Below, piece by piece: positions 1 through 8,799 of a stretch of 60,478 nt of DNA (positions are counted from its first letter, which is position 1; the number at the start of each line of letters is the position of its first letter). The DNA lies in contig JAENYE010000008.1 of NCBI GenBank assembly GCA_016841955.1, positions 1 through 60,478 on the forward strand, read 5' to 3'. The translations under genes were made by a program, and so were the position numbers. The notes below the pieces were generated by a model. It did no database searches. It was not told the DNA's origin and saw nothing but the letters and a program-made list of their open reading frames with translations. The DNA comes from Methanobacteriota archaeon. Its GTDB lineage: Archaea; Halobacteriota; Methanomicrobia; Methanomicrobiales; Methanoculleaceae.

Positions 1-22
1 CGATATCCACTGGAAATCCGTG
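1..22. repeat. Partial copy of intergenic palindrome family (end type B)
   Basis: The window opens inside a copy of the dispersed palindrome. The reverse complement reads as a CACGGATTTCC half followed by TGGATATCG, the same end seen near 12251, 33847 and 35693. The rest of the element lies outside the window. Confidence 0.6.
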
Positions 23-146
23 TCTTGAAGTTGCAGTAGACGGAACTTTCCCAGACTCCGAGCCCTGTAAGGCATGAACCGCACCCGCAAAATATCACCC
101 TTTTGCTACGAAAACCCAAATTCCCCTGTGCATCCCCCCGGCGCCC

Positions 147-770
147 TTACCCCTCCTGCATAAACACCCCCTCGATCTCGGCCCGGGGGAGGTCCCTGCC
201 CCTGACCCGCATCTGCCAGCGGTGCGTCCGGACCGAGACCGGGACGAGCGGTGCGAAGAGTTCCGCCGTCTCGGCTTCGGTGAAGTAATGAGTGATGATG
301 CCGTCGCCCCTCCGGAATGTCTGCGGCTCCGTCTCCGCTCCCTTCCCGGCGCGCATATCCTCGACGGAGAAAACTCTGACGAAGGCCGAGCCCCCGGGCC
401 TGAGCACCCGGCAGACCTCGGATGCCACGGCCTTCCGGCCCGTCCCGGGCAGGTGGCCGGCGACGTGGACCAGGAAGACCGCATCGAACGCTCCTCGAGA
501 AAACGGCAGGCACCGGGCATCGGCAACGGTGAGGCGGGCCGCCGCCGTCCCCGGGTGCTGCCGGGCGAGGGCGACGGCACGGGGAGAGATATCGACCGCG
601 GTCACGTGCGAGAAGCGCCCGACGATGGCTCCGAGGGTCTTGCCGTTCCCGCAACCGATCTCAAGGACGGCGGCGTCGGCGGGGAGGTCCGGGAGCGGCG
701 CCGGCGCTCCGCCCCAGAGGTCTCCCCGCCTCCGGTATTCCTCGTCCCAGGGACATGCATGGGCAGTCAC
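147..770 (-). CDS. Class I SAM-dependent methyltransferase
   Basis: A 207-residue protein with a Rossmann methyltransferase fold. Motif I (VLEIGCGNGKT) is at residues 35-45, an acidic strand end (VTAVDIS) follows, and a post-motif reads LRPGGSAFVRV. The substrate cannot be told from sequence; a small-molecule target is as likely as a macromolecule. The start is GTG (CAC on the plus strand at 768-770). No Shine-Dalgarno is visible, but an AT-rich TATA-like stretch (about 795-805, overlapping the msrB stop) sits at the right distance for a leaderless mRNA. It follows msrB on the same strand but probably has its own promoter. Confidence 0.85.
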   Translation of the reverse strand: MTAHACPWDEEYRRRGDLWGGAPAPLPDLPADAAVLEIGCGNGKTLGAIVGRFSHVTAVDISPRAVALARQHPGTAAARLTVADARCLPFSRGAFDAVFLVHVAGHLPGTGRKAVASEVCRVLRPGGSAFVRVFSVEDMRAGKGAETEPQTFRRGDGIITHYFTEAETAELFAPLVPVSVRTHRWQMRVRGRDLPRAEIEGVFMQEG

Positions 771-800
771 TGATCAGAGGTCGGTGCCGCAAAAGGATAA

Positions 801-1289
801 TTATTCGTGCCGCCCGGGCAGGTCTTTTTGCCGCACGAACCGGAGCGACGCCGAGTTCATGCAGTAACGCTTGTGGGTCGGCGGCGGCCCGTCGTCGAAG
901 ACATGGCCCAGGTGGGCGTCGCACCGCCTGCAGAGCACCTCGATCCGGCTCATGAAGAACCGGTTGTCGAGATCCGTCCTGATGTTCAGGTTAGAGACAG
1001 GCTCCCAGAAGCTCGGCCAGCCCGTTCCCGACTCAAACTTCGTCTTCGAGGAGAAGAGGTGGTTGCCGCAACAGACGCAGACGTACAGGCCGTCCTCCTT
1101 GCAGTCCCAGTACTTCCCGGTGAAGGCCGGCTCCGTGCCTTCCTTCCGGGCAACAGAGAACTGCTCCGGCGTCAGCTGGCGCCGCCACTCCTCGTCGGAT
1201 TTGACGACCCTCTCAACCTCTTCCACCTCTCTCGTTACGGCGTTGCAGACCTTCACGGTCCCGACGGTTTCTACACCCTCCCCGCTCAC
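801..1289 (-). CDS. msrB: Peptide-methionine (R)-S-oxide reductase MsrB
   Basis: Cytosolic repair enzyme that reduces methionine-R-sulfoxide in oxidised proteins. It has 162 residues with the full family signature: zinc cysteine pairs C71/C74 and C120/C123, the GTGWPSFWEP block, and the catalytic cysteine C143 in RYCMNSASLRF. The reading frame is open further upstream, but GTG at 1289 is preceded by a strong GGGAGGAG Shine-Dalgarno and gives a family-sized protein. A TATA-like GATTTATATG (about 1330-1338, minus strand) would give a leader of about 20 nt. The lipoprotein gene at 1445 is divergent. Confidence 0.93.
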   Translation of the reverse strand: MSGEGVETVGTVKVCNAVTREVEEVERVVKSDEEWRRQLTPEQFSVARKEGTEPAFTGKYWDCKEDGLYVCVCCGNHLFSSKTKFESGTGWPSFWEPVSNLNIRTDLDNRFFMSRIEVLCRRCDAHLGHVFDDGPPPTHKRYCMNSASLRFVRQKDLPGRHE

Positions 1290-1416
1290 CAGTGCTCCTC
1301 CCGGTTCCGGCTGGCTCCTTATCCGGAGAGCATATAAATCGTTCCCCGGCCCCTCCCCGGGCGGCGGGCCGGCAGTCAGGGGTACGCCATACCTGCCGGA
1401 TACGCTTCCGCATCCG

Positions 1417-1445
1417 TTATATACCCTCCGGTCGATGAACCACCA
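1417..1445 (+). promoter_or_regulatory. TATA box of leaderless lipoprotein gene
   Basis: TTATATA at 1417-1423 lies 28 nt before the ATG at 1445, and no Shine-Dalgarno is present. This is archaeal leaderless geometry. Confidence 0.5.
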
Positions 1446-1906
1446 TGCAGGATGTCTCTCTACCGGGAAAGAGCCTCGTGATCCTTCTGCTCCTCGGCTG
1501 CCTCGTCGGCGCTGTTGCCACGGCAGGCTGCACGGGGACCTCCGCGGTGCCGGAAGTGCCGCCGCCGGAGGCGACACCGTCCGCTCACATCACCTACTCG
1601 CCCCCCGGACCGCAGCCGTCATTCTCGGCCACCGTTACCGCACCGGAGAAGCATTTCCGGACCGACACATCCTGTTACTGGATTGTGACGGGGACGGTGA
1701 TCAACACCGGCGATGCGCCCGCGAGAAACGTCGTCATCCGGTTCATGCTCATCGATGACGAAAACGGTATGATCCGGTCGACCGAGACCCTTCTCGCCCC
1801 CCAGTTCCAGGCGGGCGAGACGAAGATATTCACCATCGATCCGCTCCCCGGCGACTGCGACCGGGCGTACAGCGCCGAGATCGCCGTCACGCACGACATC
1901 CCGTAA
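1445..1906 (+). CDS. Putative secreted lipoprotein with FxLyD-like domain
   Basis: A 153-residue exported protein. Residues 9-28 form a hydrophobic signal segment ending in a lipobox-like VATAGC, with the candidate lipid-bearing Cys at residue 29. A Pro/Ser-rich spacer leads to a beta-rich C-terminal half (YWIVTGTVINTGDAPARNVVIRFMLID) that resembles the FxLyD/CARDB-like domains of archaeal envelope proteins. The function is unknown. It is probably anchored outside the membrane. It is transcribed away from msrB and 58 bp before the flavoprotein gene. Confidence 0.7.
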   Translation: MQDVSLPGKSLVILLLLGCLVGAVATAGCTGTSAVPEVPPPEATPSAHITYSPPGPQPSFSATVTAPEKHFRTDTSCYWIVTGTVINTGDAPARNVVIRFMLIDDENGMIRSTETLLAPQFQAGETKIFTIDPLPGDCDRAYSAEIAVTHDIP

Positions 1907-1964
1907 GGCTGCGGATGAGCGTACCTGGAAACGAGCTCACGAACGTTACAAACGAGGGGAAGAT

Positions 1965-2633
1965 ATGAAGATACTTGGGATTAACGGAAGCCCCCGCGGT
2001 TCCCGGAGCCAGACGCTCCGGCTTGTTCAGGCTGTCCTCGACGGGGCAGAGAGTGCCGGAGCCGATGTGGAACTCGTGGATGTCTGCAAGCTCCAGATCG
2101 AGTACTGCAACGGGTGCCTGGTCTGCTGCGAGCAGGGAGAGTGCGTCAAGAAAGACGATTTTGCCGGGTTGTACCAGAAGATGCTTGCAAGCGACGGGAT
2201 CGTCTTCGGGTCGCCCAACTACATCGACTCGGTCACTGCCCAGATAAAGACCCTGCTCGACCGGATGGCGGACGCCATCCACTGCCAGATGTTCATCGGG
2301 AAGTACGGGTGCGCCGTCTCCACGGCGGGCGGGTCCGGAGCGGATGAGGTCGTGGCGTACCTCAACGGGGTTCTCCAGACCCTGGGCGCGAACACCGTGG
2401 GCGGTGTCGGCGTGGTCCTCGGGGGAGACCCGGAGACGATCGTGCCTGCGGAAGGGAGGGCCTACGAACTCGGCAGGAAACTCGCAAGGGCCATCGCGAA
2501 CAAGGAGACATACCCGGAGCAGGAGAAGTTGCACGCCGCGATGCTCGAGCGGATGCGGGCGCTGATCACGGCGAACAGGGACCGCTGGCACCACGAGTAC
2601 GACTACTGGCAGGCGGCGGGGCGGATACCCTAG
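1965..2633 (+). CDS. Iron-sulfur flavoprotein / NADPH-dependent FMN reductase family
   Basis: A 222-residue flavodoxin-like redox protein. The N-terminus (MKILGINGSPRGSRSQT) is the FMN phosphate loop. A compact cysteine motif C48-x2-C51-x2-C54-x5-C60 matches the 4Fe-4S motif of methanogen iron-sulfur flavoprotein (Isf), and SPNYIDSVTAQIKTLLDR fits the flavin-binding loop. Isf-type proteins pass electrons between ferredoxin and acceptors such as oxygen or peroxide; that role here is inferred. The Shine-Dalgarno GAGGGGAAG precedes the ATG. Its stop overlaps the stop of the convergent HEAT gene (CTAG shared). Confidence 0.87.
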   Translation: MKILGINGSPRGSRSQTLRLVQAVLDGAESAGADVELVDVCKLQIEYCNGCLVCCEQGECVKKDDFAGLYQKMLASDGIVFGSPNYIDSVTAQIKTLLDRMADAIHCQMFIGKYGCAVSTAGGSGADEVVAYLNGVLQTLGANTVGGVGVVLGGDPETIVPAEGRAYELGRKLARAIANKETYPEQEKLHAAMLERMRALITANRDRWHHEYDYWQAAGRIP

Positions 2634-5600
2634 GCCGTCCCGTTTCCTTTCGCGCGGATCTCACTGATGATTCGCTGCAACCCCTCTTGAGCCTCCGGCC
2701 GCACCACGCCGATCGCCAGGTTGAGTTCGAGAATCACCGCATCGCCCATACCGACCAGGCCCCGTTCTGCTCGCTTTCTGACCACGAGCGCGTCGTCCTG
2801 GAGCGCCCGGATGAGGGGGGCGACGGCTCCCTTTCCTCCTATCCGGGCAATCGCCCTGACGGCATTTGCCCGCACCTCGATCGACGGGCCGGAGAGCGCC
2901 TCTGCAAGTACCGGCAGCGCATCGGCGCCGACCTGTTCCACCTCGGCCCACCGGTCCAGGGCCATGAGGTAGAGCGCCTGTTCTTCGCCGGTCTCCGGCT
3001 CCCAGCCGCCCGCTTCCAGCGCTTCGGCTACCCCCGCACGGAACGTTGTGTCCCCGGAGCGGAGCGCGCCGATCAGGTGGCGCCGTATCGTGTCCCCGGG
3101 GTCCTTCAGGGCCTCGAGTGCGGCATACCGGACCCGGTCGTCCACGTCGCCGAGCGCCAGGATTAACGGTTCGATGGCACGAAGATCCTCGATATACCCG
3201 AGCGACCGGGCGGCGGCAATCTGCACCGCCTCGTCCCTGTCCCGCAACGCCAGGGCCAGGGGTTCTATCGCCCGACTGCTCCCCAGGTAGCCCAGCGCCT
3301 CTGCCGCGGCTGCCCGGACCTCACCGTCGGGTTCCCTGCGCAGGGATCCGCTCAGGGCGTCGATAGCCCGTTCGTCTCCGATATTGCCCAGGTTTCGGGC
3401 GGCAGCGAGCCGGACAAACCGATCGCTGTCGTTCAAGGCGTCCATGAGCGGTTCGACCGCCGCCTCACGCATCTCGCCGAGGACCCCGGCGGCGGCGAGC
3501 TGTATCCCCGGGTCCTCGTCCTTGAGTGCCATGAGCAGCCCTTCGGCGGCAGGCCGCCCCATCGCGATAAGCCGGGTGGCAGCGGACGCCTGCACCTCCA
3601 CCGACCTGTCATTGAGCGCAGTGATGAGCGTATCGATCTCCTCCCGGCCGGACTGCTCAGAGGCTCTCCGGTCTTCCTGCCCGGCGGAACTCTTCATGGA
3701 GACTTCTTTCTCCTCCCGGGCCTTGCTGCCGAAGGTGCTCTGCCATACATTCGCCGCACGCCGTCGCATGAGCGTGGTAGCCGCTTTTTCCCGAACCTCC
3801 GGGTCCTCGTCGCGCAGGGCGTATGCCAGTGCCTCGTCCGCCTTCCCCTGCTCAATTCCTCCGAGCGCATCGATTGCTGCGAGACGCCCTTCTTTTCCTC
3901 CCTCCCGTAGCACCGCCGCGAGCGGTTCGACTGCGGGGTTCCCGAATCCTCCGAGGGTCCGGGCGGCAATCACGCCGACCTCCCGGGCAGGGTCTTCGAG
4001 GTGCCTGATGAGGAGCGGTATCGACCGGGGATTCCCGACGAGCCCGATTGCCCTCGCCGCCGTCAACCGGACTACCGGCACCGGGTCGTCCAGTGCCGCT
4101 TCCAGCGGCTCAAGCGCACCAGGGCCGAACGCCGCAACAGCCGCGGCTGCAACGGACCGGACTTGGGTGTATCCGTCGCCGAACAGGCGTATGAGCGGGC
4201 CGATTGCACGCGCATCCCCGATCCGTCCGAGCGCGGCGGCAGCGGCACTGCGGACATCCTGCTCGGTATCACCGGTGAGCAGGATCAGCGCATCGACGCC
4301 GCTCTCATCCCCGATCTCACCGATTCCCTCGGCGGCGGCGATACGGACCCCGTTGTGCGGGTCGGAGAGCGCCATGATGAGGAACTCGACCGCCGGACTC
4401 CCCATGCTCCGTAACGCTGCAACCGCCGCAGCCCGGATCTCTTCGTCGTCGCTCTGCAGGGCGTTGAGATACCGCTCGAGTGATGCCTTCTCCGGTATCT
4501 GCCCCCGGGGTCCCGGTGGTGCGGCGGGGGCATCCGGCTCCGGCAGGACCACCCTGTCCGGCTTCCGGGGCGCAGGAACTTCCTTTTTTACACGCTTCTC
4601 ACTATCGATCGCCTGCTCATCGTCACCGGCCGGAACGATCTCATCCAGCGAAACCGGTGCCTTCGGTGCGAGCTGGCTCTTCACCCCGGTCCATGTCTCC
4701 CCGGCCTTTCCCTCCTCTTCCAGGAGTTCCTCGAGGTCACCGGCGTCGTCCGGGTGCCGGGCGGGGGGTTCCGGCACGGCGGCCCCGGCGCCGGTGACGG
4801 GTTGCACCGCCTCCGTCCGTGCCGTCGGCGGAGGTTCGCGGCGGGGGGGCTGGTTGCCCGCTCGGGCTGTCGGCCCGAAGTGCCCCTCAATCCGCTTCCG
4901 GGCGGCAAGCCCCTCTCTGAGTTCCCGGTCGTAATCGGAAGAGGGCGCCTGCACCGGCCTCGCCCGGGAGTTCTCCTCGTGTCGCGACCTGATGTAATCC
5001 AGCGCAATCTCCGCCTGTTCGCGGATCCCGGGGCTCTGTGATCGCATTGCCGCGTGCAGGGCGTCGAGTGCAGGCTGCCCCAGTTGCCGCAGCGCTTCGC
5101 TCGCACCGGTGCGGACGCCCGAGTACTCGACCTCCAGGGCCCGGATGAGCGGCGGGATGGCCGGTCTCCCCATCCGGACAAGTTCGTTCCACTGTTCCTT
5201 TGCGATCAGGTATCCCGCTCTCTCGAGGTCGCTCTGCGGAGTCCAGTCCAGCCGGTCGAGCGCCCAGGCCGCTTCCATCCGCACCGGATGGCAGGGGTCG
5301 TTGAGCGCTCCGGCCAGCGCGGGTTTCGCCCGGTCGCTGCCTATCTCCCCCAGCGCCTCGGCGGCACGTACGCGGACGTCCACCTGCGGGTCCTTCACCG
5401 CCCTGATGAGTGCCGGGATAGCCCGCGCGTCACGAATCTTCCCGAGCGTTCGTGCCGACTCGCTCCGTATCCGTGGCTCCTTGCTGCCAAGGGCCTTGAG
5501 GAGGACCGGGACGGCTGCCCCCTGGAGCTTTGTAAGTTCCGCCCAGTCTTCCAGGAGGAAGTAAAACCACACCTTCTCCGTGAGGTCGTCGGGCGCCCAG

Positions 5601-6097
5601 TGCAGTGCGGCGAGCGCGCCGGCAGCCTCCCTCCTGACCGAACGGTCTCTGTCGCGGAGCGCTTCGACGAGGGGGGGGATTGTCTTCCTGCCCATGCCCC
5701 GGAGAGCAATCACGGCGGCACTCCGGATAGCCGGCTGCTCGTGATGCAGTGCGGGCAGCAGCGCCTCGAAGATCGATTCGTCCGTCCCTGCGATTGCGCG
5801 GGCCATGGATGCCTGCAGAGCAGGGCTTGCCCGGCTGATCAGGGCGAGAAGCAGGGGGACGGATGAAATGCCGGCGGAAGCAAGGGCCTCCGCCATCCGG
5901 AGCCGTGATGTGGGACCGGCGTTCTCCAGCGCACCGAGAAGTTCCGGGACGGCAGAGACACCGAGAGCAGAGAGCGTTCGCGCGGCATCGGCGCGGCTGC
6001 CGGGTTCATCGCCGTCCAGGGCGTCGATCAAGCCGGGATAGTCCTTCGTCTGCCATAACCCCTCGATATTCGTCCGAAATCTGTCAAAGAATGCCAT
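2630..6097 (-). CDS. Large HEAT-repeat (PBS lyase-like) protein
   Basis: A 1155-residue protein built almost wholly of HEAT / PBS-lyase-like repeats of about 31 residues (pattern D-x-VR-x-AA-x-ALG-x-IGD-x-RAI-x-PLI). There are three repeat blocks. They are separated by a Pro/Glu-rich, probably disordered linker (about residues 375-535) and a shorter charged linker (about 770-815). W/Y-x-E-L motifs recur at block boundaries (DWAELTKL, QWNELVRM, RWAEVEQV). No enzyme motif is visible, so it is likely a cytosolic scaffold; the ligand is unknown. A Shine-Dalgarno-like AAGGGG precedes the ATG and a TATA-like AATATAATC lies near 6160. Confidence 0.85.
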   Translation of the reverse strand: MAFFDRFRTNIEGLWQTKDYPGLIDALDGDEPGSRADAARTLSALGVSAVPELLGALENAGPTSRLRMAEALASAGISSVPLLLALISRASPALQASMARAIAGTDESIFEALLPALHHEQPAIRSAAVIALRGMGRKTIPPLVEALRDRDRSVRREAAGALAALHWAPDDLTEKVWFYFLLEDWAELTKLQGAAVPVLLKALGSKEPRIRSESARTLGKIRDARAIPALIRAVKDPQVDVRVRAAEALGEIGSDRAKPALAGALNDPCHPVRMEAAWALDRLDWTPQSDLERAGYLIAKEQWNELVRMGRPAIPPLIRALEVEYSGVRTGASEALRQLGQPALDALHAAMRSQSPGIREQAEIALDYIRSRHEENSRARPVQAPSSDYDRELREGLAARKRIEGHFGPTARAGNQPPRREPPPTARTEAVQPVTGAGAAVPEPPARHPDDAGDLEELLEEEGKAGETWTGVKSQLAPKAPVSLDEIVPAGDDEQAIDSEKRVKKEVPAPRKPDRVVLPEPDAPAAPPGPRGQIPEKASLERYLNALQSDDEEIRAAAVAALRSMGSPAVEFLIMALSDPHNGVRIAAAEGIGEIGDESGVDALILLTGDTEQDVRSAAAAALGRIGDARAIGPLIRLFGDGYTQVRSVAAAAVAAFGPGALEPLEAALDDPVPVVRLTAARAIGLVGNPRSIPLLIRHLEDPAREVGVIAARTLGGFGNPAVEPLAAVLREGGKEGRLAAIDALGGIEQGKADEALAYALRDEDPEVREKAATTLMRRRAANVWQSTFGSKAREEKEVSMKSSAGQEDRRASEQSGREEIDTLITALNDRSVEVQASAATRLIAMGRPAAEGLLMALKDEDPGIQLAAAGVLGEMREAAVEPLMDALNDSDRFVRLAAARNLGNIGDERAIDALSGSLRREPDGEVRAAAAEALGYLGSSRAIEPLALALRDRDEAVQIAAARSLGYIEDLRAIEPLILALGDVDDRVRYAALEALKDPGDTIRRHLIGALRSGDTTFRAGVAEALEAGGWEPETGEEQALYLMALDRWAEVEQVGADALPVLAEALSGPSIEVRANAVRAIARIGGKGAVAPLIRALQDDALVVRKRAERGLVGMGDAVILELNLAIGVVRPEAQEGLQRIISEIRAKGNGTA

Positions 6098-6315
6098 GTC
6101 CCCTTATCCATAGAACGCATATCCGGGGTGCAGTTTGGCCGGATCTCTGCACATTCAGATTATATTCTCTATCCGTAACCAATAAATCTTCCATTTCGTA
6201 TCTTGAAGCGCGTCGCGGTCACAAACGCGATCAGTCCACCCGGTTCGGGCTTTCTCTCAACCGGGCCCGGCGGATGCGAATCTTTATCGGTGCAGGACCG
6301 GTATACGAAGACCCT
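6098..6315. promoter_or_regulatory. Divergent promoter region, HEAT gene / GalT-like gene
   Basis: A 218-bp AT-rich gap between divergent genes. The minus strand has a TATA-like AATATAATC near 6160. The plus strand has AATCTTTATCG (about 6280-6288), 34 nt before the ATG at 6316. No gene is seen. Confidence 0.45.
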
Positions 6316-7368
6316 ATGGTTAAGCTGGATATCACCAGGCTGCCGGGCATCGTGAAGGAACTCGCGCCGGAGATGGAGGAACTCGTCTCCCGGGTATACT
6401 CCTGGTATGTCGAACCCGGACACCTGGTCTTCCCCGACGCGATGAAAGAGTGGGTGCGGGAGAAGTACGGCGATATCGAGACGCAGCAGATCGTCAGGGT
6501 GACCAATAACCAGACCGGCAATAGCACGCTATTCAACTCGGTAAGGGCACGCCGCCCTGTGCTGACGCCCCGCGCCGAGGAGACACGGGACCTGCAGGCG
6601 CTTGCCGAGGAGGGACCGTTCACAAACCCTCTTGAGGAGACGCCGGCCGACCCGTTCGGGAGGATCGACGGCGACTACTGGGTTACGGCAAGCAACATCG
6701 CCAAGTACGATTATCTCCATGCCGTCATCATCGCGAAGGACGCGAATCCCTACGCCACCGGAGAGCCGCAGATCGCCGATATGATCAGCGTGGCCATCCG
6801 CTGGTGCCAGGATGCGCACCGCACAAACCCCCGGGCGGTCTATCCCTTCCTCATCTGGAACTTCCTCTGGCGTGCGGGGGCAAGCGTTGTGCACAACCAT
6901 GCCCAGATGCTGCTCACCCACCTTCCCTATGCCGCTCCGGCACGGATTGAGGGGATCCGGGAGGAGTACCGGTGCCGTTACGGGAGCGAATACTATGACG
7001 ACCTCTTTCTGGCCCATACCGTCATCGGCCTCGGGCTGGTCTACAAAAACGCCAGGGTCATGGCGCACCTCACCCCGAGAAAAGAGCACGAAGTCGTGAT
7101 CATCACGGAGTCGCCGCACGATCTCGCCCCGGCACTCGCAAAAGTGCTCGAGTGTTACCGAAACATCGGGGTGCAGAGTTATAACGCGGCGGTGTATATG
7201 CCTCCGCTCGGGGAAGAGGGGCATTACGCCGCGTGGGTGGTGGACCGGGGCGACCTCCACTCCCGGACCTCGGATATCGGGGGGATGGAACTCTACGCAG
7301 GTACGCCCGTAGTCTCATCGGACCCGTTCCGCCTGATGGAGCACCTTGCAGCCGTCATGCTGCCGTGA
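6316..7368 (+). CDS. Galactose-1-phosphate uridylyltransferase-like (HIT superfamily) protein
   Basis: A 350-residue GalT-fold protein. The nucleotide-transfer signature appears as VVHNHAQ, corresponding to HPHxQ of GalT, with Asn in place of Pro. Downstream NARVMAHLTPRKEHEVVI and VQSYNAAVYMPPLGE match the second half of the fold. It probably transfers or cleaves a nucleotide-sugar phosphate; the exact substrate is unknown. The ATG at 6316 has no Shine-Dalgarno and lies 34 nt from a weak TATA, so it is probably leaderless. Its 3' end overlaps the convergent glycosyltransferase gene by 14 bp. Confidence 0.75.
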   Translation: MVKLDITRLPGIVKELAPEMEELVSRVYSWYVEPGHLVFPDAMKEWVREKYGDIETQQIVRVTNNQTGNSTLFNSVRARRPVLTPRAEETRDLQALAEEGPFTNPLEETPADPFGRIDGDYWVTASNIAKYDYLHAVIIAKDANPYATGEPQIADMISVAIRWCQDAHRTNPRAVYPFLIWNFLWRAGASVVHNHAQMLLTHLPYAAPARIEGIREEYRCRYGSEYYDDLFLAHTVIGLGLVYKNARVMAHLTPRKEHEVVIITESPHDLAPALAKVLECYRNIGVQSYNAAVYMPPLGEEGHYAAWVVDRGDLHSRTSDIGGMELYAGTPVVSSDPFRLMEHLAAVMLP

Positions 7369-8530
7369 ACGGGCGGTCGGCAGGGGATTGGTCCTGGTTC
7401 GCGAGTTTCCGGTACACGTCTTCCATCCGCTCCGCAACGCGGCTCCACGGGAACTCCTTCTTCACTTTGTCGAGCCCTTCCCGGCCCATGGAGAGCAACT
7501 TCGTGGGGGAGCTCGCCACCTGAGCAAGTCCTTCGGCGATCGAGTCCGGGTGCGGCTGCACCTTGACCCCGTCGGTTCCATGCGCGATGTTCTCTGAGAG
7601 CCCGCCGACGTCGGAGGCGACCACGCACCGGCCGGCGCTCCACGCCTCGAGGAGCACAAGCCCGAACGGCTCGTTCCTGCTCGGGATGGCGACGATATCG
7701 CTCGCATTGAGGAGCGAGACGTAATCCGTATCGGCCAGTCGCCCAAGGAAACGGACGGGAAGCGACCTGGCCCGGGTCTCGAGGCCCCGGCGCATCTGCC
7801 CGTCGCCGACGAACGCAAACTGGCTGTCCGCGTGCTCCCGGAGGAGATTGGGGGCTGCATCCACCAGCATGTCGGGCCCCTTCTGCCACGCAAGCCGTCC
7901 GACGAAGAGTATCAGCGGGGAGGCGGGGTCAAAGCCGTAACGCCGTTTCACCGCCTCCGGATCGACGTCCGCCTGGTAGTGGGCGGGCACGATGCCGTTC
8001 GGAACGACGTCGATCTTCCAGTCCGGGATGTCGTAGAGGCTCATGGCCTCCTGTCGGAGGGTCGAGGAGACTGCTGTTATGTGTTTGGCAATCGATGCGC
8101 CGTAGCGCTCGATCCCTGAGATCTCCGTAAACGGCCATCCGTTGCTGAAGGTGTTCCCGTTCCTCCCGAACTCCGTCGAATGGTAGGTGAAGATGGTCTC
8201 CCGCTCCCGGAGCCGACAGAGCGCGTCGACCACATGCCAGTCATGGAAGTGCAGGAGATCAAACGACGGTGCATCGAACTCGCCGAAGCGATCGAACATT
8301 CCTCTGCTCATATCGGAACAGTACCGGACGATGCCCTGTCCCGTCGGCCGGCAGTAGTGATACCGGACGTTGTTAATCTCGGCGTCTCTTCCCTCTCCCC
8401 GGGTGAAAAAGTGCACCTCGTGGTGCCGTGCCAGCGTCTCGGCGAGGTTTGTTGCCGCATTTGCGAGCCCGCCGACCCGCTCCGCATACAGCGATTCCCA
8501 GCAGAAAAATGCTATTTTCAGACTTTCCAT
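7355..8530 (-). CDS. Glycosyltransferase family 4 (glycogen/starch synthase-like)
   Basis: A 391-residue GT-B glycosyltransferase. The N-terminus (KIAFFCWESLYAERVGGL) resembles the glycogen-synthase GG loop. The C-terminal half has the GT4 donor site: PLILFVGRLAWQKGPDML, then SRNEPFGLVLLEAWSAG (E-x7-E). It is likely cytosolic and builds a storage or surface glycan; MalQ at 29.8 kb could act on the same polymer. ATG at 8530 follows GGAG. The frame stays open for 58 more codons to 8704, but that extension has no homology-like content. Confidence 0.87.
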   Translation of the reverse strand: MESLKIAFFCWESLYAERVGGLANAATNLAETLARHHEVHFFTRGEGRDAEINNVRYHYCRPTGQGIVRYCSDMSRGMFDRFGEFDAPSFDLLHFHDWHVVDALCRLRERETIFTYHSTEFGRNGNTFSNGWPFTEISGIERYGASIAKHITAVSSTLRQEAMSLYDIPDWKIDVVPNGIVPAHYQADVDPEAVKRRYGFDPASPLILFVGRLAWQKGPDMLVDAAPNLLREHADSQFAFVGDGQMRRGLETRARSLPVRFLGRLADTDYVSLLNASDIVAIPSRNEPFGLVLLEAWSAGRCVVASDVGGLSENIAHGTDGVKVQPHPDSIAEGLAQVASSPTKLLSMGREGLDKVKKEFPWSRVAERMEDVYRKLANQDQSPADRPFTAA

Positions 8531-8799
8531 GTTATTCTCCACGACACATTGCCCGGGCCCCGCCGATTCATGCACGAAGCACCGTTGCAGACCCAAATGA
8601 CTGAGATCGCGTTCTCTCCCGCACCGGACAGCCGGCATATGCCTCCGCAGGCGTCCCGGCTGATGAAAGATCAGATCGGTCAGCCTGCAGCCGTCGCGCT
8701 TCATATCCCCTGAAAGGTGATATACCTTTCCCGGATTCTCCAGAAATGCCTGAAACGAAGTATTTCCGTGCTCCTGCGAGGAATACGGCAGGCGCCCGG
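8531..8799. promoter_or_regulatory. Intergenic region with 7-bp-arm palindrome
   Basis: No gene is supported here. A palindrome GAAAGGT-N5-ACCTTTC lies at 8712-8730 and contains GGTATATC on the minus strand, a plausible TATA box for the glycosyltransferase gene with a leader of about 165 nt. The core AGGTGATATACCT differs by one base from the AGGTGATACACCT before the third DUF4013 gene (44616-44628). Confidence 0.4.

Noticed and set aside
1290-1577. Long N-terminal extension of MsrB
   Set aside because: The extension would overlap the divergent lipoprotein gene and its promoter. GTG at 1289 has a strong Shine-Dalgarno and gives the usual length.
3384-4934. Long plus-strand frame antisense to the HEAT gene
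   Set aside because: The Ser/Arg/Ala-rich composition is typical of frames opposite GC-rich repeats; the HEAT frame on the other strand is clearly coding.
8531-8704. 58-residue in-frame extension of the glycosyltransferase
   Set aside because: It has no recognisable fold content, and ATG at 8530 has GGAG and a family-typical N-terminus.
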